Both the position numbers and the translations under genes were made by a program. Under the pieces are notes generated by a model, which made no database searches, was not told the DNA's origin, and was given only the letters and a program-made list of their open reading frames with translations. A stretch of 64,000 nt of DNA from Bergeyella porcorum (lineage in GTDB: Bacteria; Bacteroidota; Bacteroidia; Flavobacteriales; Weeksellaceae): the NCBI RefSeq assembly GCF_042427575.1, contig NZ_JBHMFD010000014.1, positions 1 to 64,000 of the forward strand, read 5' to 3'. Of this stretch, positions 25,426 through 32,549 are shown piece after piece (position 1 is the stretch's first letter; the number at the start of each line of letters is the position of its first letter).

Positions 25426-26835
25426 ATGAGCAGAAAAAAGAAAAATCTCATTCTTGAAAATATAAAACTCCTTTCCGCAGGGGCTAAAGGGGTAGCTGTG
25501 GGAAAAACAGAAGAGGGTAAAACCATTTTGGTATCGGGGGCGGTGCCTGGTGATGTGGTGAATGCCCGCATAAAAAAAGCCAAAAGCAAGTATTATGAAG
25601 CTGAAACGGTGGATATTTTAGAGCCATCGCCTTATCGTGTGGAAGCCCAATGCCAGCATTTTGGGGTATGTGGCGGTTGCAAATGGCAGAACCTAGCCTA
25701 CGATAAGCAATTGGAGTTTAAGCAAGATGAGGTTTTGAACAACATTAAAAGAATTGGTGGCATAGAAGACTTTGAAACCTTGCCTATTTTAGGCTCGGCA
25801 GAGCAATATTATTACCGAAACAAAATGGAGTTTTCCTTTTCAGATGCTCGCTGGCTTACTTTGGAGGAGGTGAACTCTTCAGAAGCCATCAATGATAAAA
25901 ATGCTCTGGGCTTTCACATTCCTGGGATGTGGAGCAAGATTTTGGATTTGAAAGAATGCCACTTGCAAGAAGACCCGTCTAATGCCATTCGCTTGGCAGT
26001 AAAGCAATATGCGGTGGACAAGGGCTTGACGTTTTTTGATGTGAAAAATCAAGATGGTTTTCTACGAACACTGATGCTTCGCCAAAATTCCAAGGGCGAG
26101 TGGATGGTGCTGTTCCAGCTTTATAGAGAAGAAAAAGATAATAGAGAGGCGTTGTTTGAATATATTTTGAAACAATTTCCGCAAATCAAAACGCTGGTCT
26201 ATGCCATCAATCCGAAGAATAATGATTCTATCTACGATTTGGATATTCAGACCTACTTTGGCGAAGGCTATCTGATGGAAGAGATGGACGGCTTAAGGTT
26301 TAAAATAGGGCCAAAATCTTTCTTTCAAACCAACTACAAGCAGGCTTTGGAGCTGTACAGAAAAACCTTGGAGTTTGCAGATTTGAAAGGCAATGAGGTG
26401 GTGTATGACCTCTATACAGGTACGGGGACCATTGCCCAGTATCTCGCCAGAAATGCCCAACAAGTGATAGGGATAGAAGCGGTGCAAGAAGCCATAGATG
26501 CCGCCAAAGCCCACGCCACCCTCAATGGATTAGACAATTGTACTTTTTATTGTGGCGATATGAAAGAAGTGTTTACCGAGGAGTTTCTTGCCCGTCATCC
26601 GAAGGCAGATGTATTGGTGACCGACCCGCCTCGCGATGGGATGCATCATAAGGTGGTAGAGCAGATTCTAAAACTAGCTCCGCAACGCATTGTCTATGTA
26701 AGTTGTAACTCTGCCACCCAAGCCAGAGACCTCGCACTGATGAAAGACCATTATAGAGTGGTGAAAATCTTGCCAGTAGATATGTTCCCGCAGACCCACC
26801 ACGTGGAAAATATAGCGTTATTAGAAAGGGTTTAA
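25426..26835 (+). CDS. rlmD: 23S rRNA (uracil-5-)-methyltransferase RlmD
   Basis: 469 residues, TrmA/RumA family. An N-terminal TRAM domain (LSAGAKGVAVGKTEEGKTIL) precedes the [4Fe-4S] motif Cys76-Cys82-Cys85 (CQHFGVCGGCKWQ). The SAM-binding motif is VVYDLYTGTGTIAQYLA, and the catalytic Cys is in YVSCNSATQARD near the C-terminus, with DPPRDGMH as motif IV. Likely m5U at U1939 of 23S rRNA. Start at MSRKKKNLIL: the longer frame from 25384 begins inside the -7 element. In related genomes this gene, DUF6452 and DUF6048 are often adjacent; here about 2.7 kb of repeats and surface-protein genes intervene. Confidence 0.9.
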   Translation: MSRKKKNLILENIKLLSAGAKGVAVGKTEEGKTILVSGAVPGDVVNARIKKAKSKYYEAETVDILEPSPYRVEAQCQHFGVCGGCKWQNLAYDKQLEFKQDEVLNNIKRIGGIEDFETLPILGSAEQYYYRNKMEFSFSDARWLTLEEVNSSEAINDKNALGFHIPGMWSKILDLKECHLQEDPSNAIRLAVKQYAVDKGLTFFDVKNQDGFLRTLMLRQNSKGEWMVLFQLYREEKDNREALFEYILKQFPQIKTLVYAINPKNNDSIYDLDIQTYFGEGYLMEEMDGLRFKIGPKSFFQTNYKQALELYRKTLEFADLKGNEVVYDLYTGTGTIAQYLARNAQQVIGIEAVQEAIDAAKAHATLNGLDNCTFYCGDMKEVFTEEFLARHPKADVLVTDPPRDGMHHKVVEQILKLAPQRIVYVSCNSATQARDLALMKDHYRVVKILPVDMFPQTHHVENIALLERV

Positions 26836-27000
26836 TATTAACCGACAACCAAACTTAAGTTAGCCCCCTGTCCCCCGAAGGGGGAACTGCCGTCAACTAT
26901 CAACCGACAACCAACAACTAAACTTAAGTTTTGAGTTTCTTTGAAGAAAGAAGAAAGAGAAAAGACTGTCAACTGTCAACCATCAACTGACAACCAGCTT
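26836..27000. repeat. Composite intergenic repeat, copy A
   Basis: Modules in order: ACCGACAACCAAACTTAAGT, a CCCCCTGTCCCCCGAAGGGG-type hairpin, heptamer-like GTCAACT/ATCAACC repeats, TTAAGTTTTGAGT, then GAAGAAAGAGAAAAGACT and more TCAACTG heptamers. The same block occurs again at 27340-27545 and, rearranged, at the left end of the window. Confidence 0.75.
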
Positions 27001-27040
27001 CGCGTCTTAGCAGTGAAATTAAACTGCTTATAGCAAAATA

Positions 27041-27106
27041 ACTCTCAGCTGAAAGTTGCAAAACTCTCAGTTGAAAGTTGTTCAACTCTCAACTGAGAGT
27101 TGAGCA
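27041..27106. repeat. 22-bp tandem array with palindromic units (3 units)
   Basis: ACTCTC starts recur at 27041, 27063 and 27085, exactly 22 bp apart. Each unit contains a near-palindrome (AACTCTCAGCTGAAAGTT type). A degenerate fourth copy may follow near 27107-27146. Confidence 0.75.
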
Positions 27107-27189
27107 AAACCCAAGCAAGAGTTTAAGGAAAGTCAGCTAAGAGTTAGAAAAACCTAAATTATGCAGTAGACTTTAGATGCTATCAATAG

Positions 27190-27328
27190 GATTGGGCTTT
27201 AGCCCATTCTAAGCAGTTTTTATGAAAAAAGGCTTTAGCCGAAGATTGACACGGTTTCCCGATTGGAAGAGTAAATTTGGCTAAAGCCTTTTGGATACGA
27301 CATATTAAAAGTCGGGTTAAAACCCGAC
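27190..27328. repeat. Cluster of short palindromes (GGCTTTAGCC and GTCGGG types)
   Basis: Seen: TGGGCTTTAGCCCA near 27193; GGCTTTAGCC at 27231-27240 with its inverse GGCTAAAGCC at 27279-27288; and GTCGGGTTAAAACCCGAC at 27311-27328. Such palindromes recur as dispersed elements in Bacteroidota intergenic DNA. No T-runs, so they are not obvious terminators. Confidence 0.65.
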
Positions 27329-27339
27329 CCTATTGAAAG

Positions 27340-27545
27340 AAAGAAGGTAGTTCCTCCTAAACCCCGAAGGGGGAACTCTGCCGACAACCATCAACCGACA
27401 ACTGACAACCAAACTTAAGTTTTGAGTGTTGAGTGCTGAGTTTTTTTGAAAAAAGAGGAAAGAAGAAAGAGAAAAGACTTTTTTCTAACCTCTAACCTCT
27501 AACCTCTAACTTTCTAGCTTCTTAGCAAATAACCGACAACTGAAA
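27340..27545. repeat. Composite intergenic repeat, copy B, with TAACCTC heptamers
   Basis: It repeats the modules of copy A: the CCCCGAAGGGGGAACT half-hairpin, CCGACAACCATCAACCGACA heptamers, AAACTTAAGTTTTGAGTG, TTGAGTG heptamers, GAAGAAAGAGAAAAGACT. It ends in a perfect CTAACCT 7-mer run at about 27485-27510. Confidence 0.75.
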
Positions 27546-27555
27546 CCAACAACCG

Positions 27556-27594
27556 TAAAAAAAAAGGATGGCAAAAATAAATTGCCATCCTTTT
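27556..27594 (-). terminator. Terminator of the secreted-protein gene
   Basis: On the minus strand AAAAGGATGGCAA and its complement form a 13-bp stem with a 7-nt loop, followed by a long T-run. Confidence 0.85.
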
Positions 27595-27613
27595 AGTGTA
27601 AATGTAAAAAAAT

Positions 27614-28297
27614 CTATTTAGTATATTCTATTACATAAGAGTAGGTACCCGCAGGCATAGAAGTAGACATTACCCCTTGCCCGAAAACCATAGTCTTATT
27701 AGCTTTATCATAGCTATAGAAAGTAGTAGCGGCTACACCTCCCTGAAGAAGAGTACCATTATCATCTGTTCTTACGATTTTAATACCTGTGATGGCCTTA
27801 ATATCTTTAGGAACGGCAGACAACACTGCACTATTACCACCATTGTGTGTAAAAGTACCTGTTGCTACTAGAGAGTTTGGAACCGCTGGAGCAGCATTAC
27901 CACCATCTATTCTTACCCATTTACCTTCTGAGATAGATTGGGTAGAAACACCGTTTGGATTGAAAAAATAGTAAAATCCTGGTTTCAAATTTGTAGTTTG
28001 TGTAATAGATGGATCACTAGTAGAGCCTCCATTATTTGTGTTATACACAATCATTCCGTCATAATAATTAGGAAAAGCAATCCCGTCTAAAGCAGCCACA
28101 TCTAAAGTAAAAACAGATAAATCTGTTTGAGGAAAATTGATACCTCTTCCTATGCTTTGTCCAAAGTTTTCTTTATTAGCAGATGCATCTATAAATGCAT
28201 TTGATGATGTATTTACTGTAGGTGTCTGATTTAAATCTACTTGAGCATAAATAAATGCATTAATACCCAAAAATATTGGTAATATAATTTTTTTCAT
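27614..28297 (-). CDS. Secreted protein of unknown function
   Basis: 227 residues, with a signal peptide ending IYAQ (about 19). The mature part is Asn/Thr/Gly-rich with aromatic strand-like blocks (LKPGFYYFFNPNG, EGKWVRIDGG, TTFYSYDKANKTMVFGQG) and ends IEYTK. The KPGFYYFFNP...GKWVRI pattern resembles the FYYFNDTEWVKV block of the adjacent frameshifted surface protein and of the 162-2027 product, so all three belong to a loosely related exported family. No function is known to me. It is transcribed with the upstream gene (37 nt gap). Confidence 0.65.
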   Translation of the reverse strand: MKKIILPIFLGINAFIYAQVDLNQTPTVNTSSNAFIDASANKENFGQSIGRGINFPQTDLSVFTLDVAALDGIAFPNYYDGMIVYNTNNGGSTSDPSITQTTNLKPGFYYFFNPNGVSTQSISEGKWVRIDGGNAAPAVPNSLVATGTFTHNGGNSAVLSAVPKDIKAITGIKIVRTDDNGTLLQGGVAATTFYSYDKANKTMVFGQGVMSTSMPAGTYSYVIEYTK

Positions 28298-28334
28298 AAT
28301 TTATATTTAATATAATAATTCTTAAAAATATATC

Positions 28335-29136
28335 TTATCTACCGATAGGATACCATGTTGTTCCTGTACTTACAAAACCTACTCCTGATTTAACTGCTAT
28401 AGTTCCAAAATTAAAGGGATAAATCTCTGAGCTTCCATCTGTATTGCTTCCCGCAAAACCTAATCCAGAGGTAGTTCCATTGATTAGATAGATAATCCTA
28501 CCTTTATTATTAGATGCCGAAGGTAAAGCTAACTTTCCATTAAGAGCTGTATTTGTAATGATTATCATATAATCTGAATCACCATATTCAATTGGATTAG
28601 TTTCAGCATATGTTCTTAAATTTTTATTTTCTTCTTTTTTCCCAGGATCTATATATACAGCCCCAGTATTTTGTAAATTTCCTTTAACTATTGTTCTCCC
28701 GGTACCTGTAACAAAAGTTAAATCCTGATTGTTTTGAGTAACTTTTCTAGCTGAAGCCAATGTTCCATCACCTGCATACAAACTAGTATCTGCACCGGCA
28801 GCACCCCCTACTTTCACCCATTCTGTATCATTAAAGTAGTAGAAGCCTTTAGCATCTACTTTGCTTGTGTATTTAGTAGTGGCTCCTGCAGTAGCATTAC
28901 TGATGTAAACCATAGTAGACTCTTGTAGTCCATCTGTGCCTGTAACACCTCCCATAGTTTCTGCTTCTGCTTTAGTTACTCTTGGGATCAAGATACCGTT
29001 TAGGTTAGAGTTTGGATTTTTTTTCAATATCCAAAGTAGCCTTCGGCGTTGTGGTGGTGATACCTACTCTACCATCGTATTGTGCCATCGCCATTCCAGA
29101 AAACGCAATCCCCATTGAAAGAATAATTTTCTTCAT
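28335..29136 (-). pseudogene. Surface protein gene, frameshifted in an A8 tract (phase-variation candidate)
   Basis: The minus strand encodes a signal peptide ending MAMAQ from the ATG at 29136-29134, then DGRVGITTTTPKATLDIE. The reading frame then enters a run of eight A (29024-29017) and stops after 43 residues. Removing one A restores a continuous frame reading KNPNSNLNGILIPRVTKAEA, exactly the pattern of the paralogue at 162-2027 (PKATLEV, then LIPRLSKE). The intact product would be about 266 residues. The remainder ends TGTTWYPIGR. The tract may be a slippage switch, a fixed mutation or a sequencing error. Confidence 0.8.
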
Positions 29137-29393
29137 TTTTTTAATCTTGTTTTTATTCGTTAATCCAATTTTAAAACTATAGATTTTACATAGCTTGGCT
29201 AACAGTCTTCCACTGTCTCGCCCACTACGAAAATCGCTGCAAATTTACGGTAATATTTCTATTGCACAAATTTGTGTGTATTTTTTTCAAAAAAAAATGA
29301 TTAAAATTTTTTAAAAGATTGGTAATAAGATGGCTGGTAATTATGCTTTAGAGCGTATATAGGCTGCAGTAGTGTGTGTTAATAAAAAAATAA

Positions 29394-29401
29394 TATCTTT
29401 G
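29394..29401 (+). promoter_or_regulatory. Promoter -7 element upstream of DUF6452
   Basis: TATCTTTG fits TAnnTTTG. It lies 118 nt upstream of the DUF6452 start, giving a longish leader. Otherwise 29137-29519 holds no gene I can support. Confidence 0.5.
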
Positions 29402-29519
29402 TTCCCAGATTAAACTCAACAGGAGGCTGTTTTAGTTCTTAAAGCATAGATGTAGCAAAGGTTTTTAAATGATTTTAATGATTTGTAAATAATATCCAGA
29501 AGGCATTAGACCCGAAATA

Positions 29520-29987
29520 ATGATGAAATATATTGCATACATAGCCACATTTTTGGCGTTGTTTTCTTGCAGTTCAGATGATGATATCTGCATCAGTGGG
29601 GAGGCAACGCCGAGGATGAAGCTGAAATTCAAGGAAAGCGAAGGTAGGCTACTGAGACTTGCCCGCATCATTGTAGATGTGGATTACGGTAATGGAACTA
29701 AGACAGTAGTAGATGCTACTTCGGTAGATTCTATAATGATTCCGTTGAGGGTAGATAACCAGCTTTTTACGGAGGTTTTTGTTCGGACTTCCGAAACGGG
29801 AACTGCCTCCAAAATCAAAGTCAATTACACCACAGAAGCACAGTATGTATCACCTGCGTGTGGCTTCAAAAAACTGTACAAGAATGTTTCCCCCACTTTA
29901 GAAACTACCAATCCTGTTAAGAGTATAGAAACTTTACAAACTGAAATTATCGATGAAAAAGGCACTCATTTGTTTCTTGTTTTTTAG
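29520..29987 (+). CDS. DUF6452 family lipoprotein
   Basis: 155 residues. Lipoprotein signal with lipobox LFSC (Cys about 17). The sequence DDDICISGEATPRMKLKFKE is the start typical of DUF6452. Remaining beta-rich sequence has no catalytic motif. Function unknown. The 3' end overlaps the next gene by 35 nt in another frame, a sign of translational coupling. A start one codon later (29523) is equally possible. Confidence 0.72.
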   Translation: MMKYIAYIATFLALFSCSSDDDICISGEATPRMKLKFKESEGRLLRLARIIVDVDYGNGTKTVVDATSVDSIMIPLRVDNQLFTEVFVRTSETGTASKIKVNYTTEAQYVSPACGFKKLYKNVSPTLETTNPVKSIETLQTEIIDEKGTHLFLVF

Positions 29988-30600
29988 CCTTTGGGCTACG
30001 GCTCAGCAGCAGGATTCTACTGTGGTAGAGAAAAAATACATCCCGAATCTAATGATTGGTTTCGATGTGCTGAATGGCGGCTTGACATTGTTTTCCGATA
30101 GAAAAACAATGCAAGGCTTTGTCTCCACAAAAATCAAAAAAGACATTCACGCCGTAGTAGATTTAGGCTTTGAAAGAAATATTTATCAGAAAAATGGCTA
30201 TGATGCCAAAGCATCTGGGATATTTATAAAAGCAGGCGGTTTTTATATGCTGATGAAAGACCCAGAAAATGAATTCAATGGGTTCTATGCAGGGCCTAAA
30301 CTGGGAGCATCTTTCTATACCCAAGAATATATGCAAGTGCCTGTGCGAGGGAGCCAAGGTGGCGATGCTTATCTAAGCTTACCTCGTTCTGCACAATCCT
30401 CCTATTGGCTAGAAGCGAGCATTGGTGGTAGGGTTCAGCTGTTTGAAAGTCAATTTTATATTGATGTGAATGTACAGCCTCGCTATATGCTTTATTCTAC
30501 CAAGCAAGATGATGTAAAACCGATGATTGTTCCTGGTTTTGGGCGTTCTTCCTCCAATTTTAGTGCAGGATTGGCTTGGAGCGTGGTGTATAAGTTTTAA
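29953..30600 (+). CDS. DUF6048 family outer-membrane-like protein
   Basis: 215 residues, signal peptide ending LWATAQ. The mature protein shows repeated beta-strand blocks (LMIGFDVLNGGLTLFSDRK, AVVDLGFERNIYQK, GIFIKAGGFYMLM, FSAGLAWSVVYKF) that fit a small beta-barrel with a C-terminal aromatic. The pairing with DUF6452 supports DUF6048. Function unknown. The start overlaps the upstream gene. Confidence 0.75.
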   Translation: MKKALICFLFFSLWATAQQQDSTVVEKKYIPNLMIGFDVLNGGLTLFSDRKTMQGFVSTKIKKDIHAVVDLGFERNIYQKNGYDAKASGIFIKAGGFYMLMKDPENEFNGFYAGPKLGASFYTQEYMQVPVRGSQGGDAYLSLPRSAQSSYWLEASIGGRVQLFESQFYIDVNVQPRYMLYSTKQDDVKPMIVPGFGRSSSNFSAGLAWSVVYKF

Positions 30601-30651
30601 AATCTTTTAAATAGGCTCCGTCATCACTAGAAAAAAGAAAAATATTTGCTC

Positions 30652-30659
30652 TATCTTTG
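30652..30659 (+). promoter_or_regulatory. Promoter -7 element of the metH operon
   Basis: TATCTTTG fits TAnnTTTG, 22 nt upstream of the ATG; the leader is too short for a riboswitch. Confidence 0.6.
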
Positions 30660-30681
30660 CCCCTAATTTTAAGAAAGCAAT

Positions 30682-31704
30682 ATGGAGCAGAAAGTTACCT
30701 CAATACTTAGTTTACTCAACGAGCAATTACAACACCGAATCTTGATATTAGATGGAGCGATGGGAACGATGATTCAACGGTATCACCTCACAGAAGAAGA
30801 TTATCGTGGAGAGCGTTTCAAGGATTGGGAACATTTGGTAAAGGGAAATAATGATTTGCTTTCGCTCACACGTCCAGATATTATTGAGGCGATTCATAGA
30901 GAGTATTTAGAAGCAGGTTCAGATATTATCGAGACCAATACGTTCTCTGGAACCACCATTGCGATGGCAGATTATGGAATGGAGGCATTAGTGTACGAGC
31001 TCAACTATGAATCGGCAAAAATTGCTAAAAAAGTTTGTGAGGAATACACTGCGAAAAATCCTGAAAAACCGAGATTTGTAGCAGGTGCTATTGGTCCTAC
31101 GAACCGAACGGCATCGCTTTCCCCAGATGTAAATGACCCAGGGTATCGTGCCATTACTTTTGAAGATTTGCGTGTGGCATATAAGCAACAGGCAGAGGCT
31201 CTTTTAGATGGAGGTGCTGATATCCTTTTGGTGGAAACCATTTTTGATACCTTGAATGCCAAAGCGGCACTTTTTGCCATTGATGAAATTGCAGAGGAAC
31301 GCAATATCCGTATTCCCATAATGGTTTCAGGAACCATTACCGATGCTTCTGGGCGTACGCTGAGTGGGCAGACGGCAGGGGCATTTCTTATCTCCGTATC
31401 ACATTTGGATTTGCTGAGCGTTGGGTTTAATTGTGCTTTGGGAGCGAAACAATTGACGCCTTATTTGCAAGAGGTTTCCGAAAATTCTAATTTTTACATT
31501 TCTGCCTATCCTAATGCTGGTTTACCGAATGCTTTTGGTCAGTATGATGAAACGGCTGATGAAATGGCAGCACAAGTCAAAGAATATTTGGATAAAAAAC
31601 TCATTAATATCATTGGAGGTTGCTGCGGAACCACGCCAGAGCATATCAAAGCCATTGCAGAATTGGCAAAGAAGTATGAGCCGAGGAGGGTTGATAAGCC
31701 CTGA
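30682..31704 (+). CDS. metH: Methionine synthase, homocysteine-binding (zinc) subunit
   Basis: 340 residues covering only the N-terminal module of MetH. It binds homocysteine through zinc. LDGAMGTMIQRYHL opens the barrel, SVGFNCALGA holds the first Cys, and GGCCGTTPEH gives Cys314 and Cys315. In many flavobacteria MetH is split at this point, with the partner gene directly downstream; here 845 bp separate them. The stop is at the TGA inside a repeated GCCCTGAAAGGGC palindrome: the C-terminus reads EPRRVDKP, whereas two tandem copies downstream end EPRRI-stop. The gene may therefore have lost its original end through a 1-nt deletion. Confidence 0.9.
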   Translation: MEQKVTSILSLLNEQLQHRILILDGAMGTMIQRYHLTEEDYRGERFKDWEHLVKGNNDLLSLTRPDIIEAIHREYLEAGSDIIETNTFSGTTIAMADYGMEALVYELNYESAKIAKKVCEEYTAKNPEKPRFVAGAIGPTNRTASLSPDVNDPGYRAITFEDLRVAYKQQAEALLDGGADILLVETIFDTLNAKAALFAIDEIAEERNIRIPIMVSGTITDASGRTLSGQTAGAFLISVSHLDLLSVGFNCALGAKQLTPYLQEVSENSNFYISAYPNAGLPNAFGQYDETADEMAAQVKEYLDKKLINIIGGCCGTTPEHIKAIAELAKKYEPRRVDKP

Positions 31705-31970
31705 AAGGGCGAAATATTATAGCCATTAATATCATTGGAGGTTGTTGTGGAACCACACCAGAACATATCAAAGCCATTGCAGAATTAGCAAAGGAATATG
31801 AGCCGAGGAGGATTTGACAAGCCCTGAAAGGGCGAAATATTATAGCCATTAATATCATTGGAGGTTGTTGTGGAACCACGCCAGAACATATCAAAGCCAT
31901 TGCAGAATTGGCAAAGGAATATGAGCCGAGGAGGATTTGACAAGCCCTGAAAGGGCGAAATATTATAGCC
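31603..31970 (+). repeat. 123-bp tandem triplication of the metH 3' end with REP-like palindromes
   Basis: Three units start at 31603 (122 bp), 31725 (123 bp) and 31848 (123 bp). Each holds the coding block for INIIGGCCGTTPEHIKAIAE, the end of the gene, GCCCTGAAAGGGC and ATATTATAGCC. Units 2 and 3 differ by about two bases. Unit 1 differs from unit 3 by five substitutions in the coding block, three of them synonymous (TGC to TGT twice, GAG to GAA), plus an indel at the stop. Confidence 0.92.
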
Positions 31971-32530
31971 AAGAGCATCGCTCTTGGAATATATAAATAT
32001 ATGAAAATATGGGACATTCATTAGTGAAATTATATGTGCATATTGTTTTTAGTACCAAACATCGTAATCCGATGATTACCGATGATATAAAAGATGAATT
32101 ATTCCGTTATTTAGGAGGAATATGCAAAGAATTGGAATGTCCTCCGTTGATGGTAGGGGGCTACCGAGACCATATTCATATTCTTTGTCAATTATCCAAG
32201 AAAATTACCTTGATAAGCCTTGTAGAAAAGGTAAAGGCTAATTCTTCTAAATGGATAAAAACTAAGGGAGAGCAATTTAATAAATTCTATTGGCAGAATG
32301 GATATGGCGCATTTTCGGTAAATCCTACGGAAGTAGAGATTGTGAGAAAATATATAGCCAATCAAGAAGAACATCATCAGAAAAAATCATTTCAAGGAGA
32401 ATATTTGGCTTTTTTGAAAAAATATAATGTTGAATTTGATGAAAAATATTTGTGGGATTAAATTGTGATGATTTTAATGTTTCAAACATCAAATACCTTG
32501 GCTAAGGAATGTCGGTCTTTCAGACCTCCC
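31965..32530 (+). mobile_element. IS200/RAYT-like element with hairpin ends
   Basis: A single HUH transposase gene is bracketed by hairpins instead of terminal inverted repeats. On the left, CCAAGAGC-ATC-GCTCTTGG is at 31969-31987. On the right, CCTTGGCTAAGG is at 32496-32507 and GGTCT-TTC-AGACC at 32514-32526. Such subterminal single-stranded hairpins are the substrate of Y1 transposases. The left hairpin is preceded by TATAGC, as is the palindrome at 58535-58560. Exact ends are uncertain. Confidence 0.65.
32009..32461 (+). CDS. IS200/IS605-type Y1 (HUH) transposase, REP-associated group
   Basis: 150 residues, PF01797 type. MGHSLVKLYVHIVFSTKHRN at the N-terminus, the HUH metal site RDHIHIL (His55, His57) and the catalytic Tyr in VRKYIANQE (Tyr115), with Gln119 four residues on, as in ISHp608 TnpA. 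It appears intact. No TnpB or accessory gene is present, and flanking palindromes suggest a REP-associated tyrosine transposase (RAYT) or solo IS200. It lies inside the metH operon between the two metH genes, so it could affect read-through. Confidence 0.85.
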   Translation: MGHSLVKLYVHIVFSTKHRNPMITDDIKDELFRYLGGICKELECPPLMVGGYRDHIHILCQLSKKITLISLVEKVKANSSKWIKTKGEQFNKFYWQNGYGAFSVNPTEVEIVRKYIANQEEHHQKKSFQGEYLAFLKKYNVEFDEKYLWD

Positions 32531-32549
32531 TACATTAATAATATAAAAA

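Noticed and set aside
28335..29136. Calling the surface gene simply as a 230-residue gene starting at 29027
   Set aside because: The upstream in-frame signal peptide and shared N-terminal motif show that the true start lies at 29136 and the frame is broken at the A8 tract.
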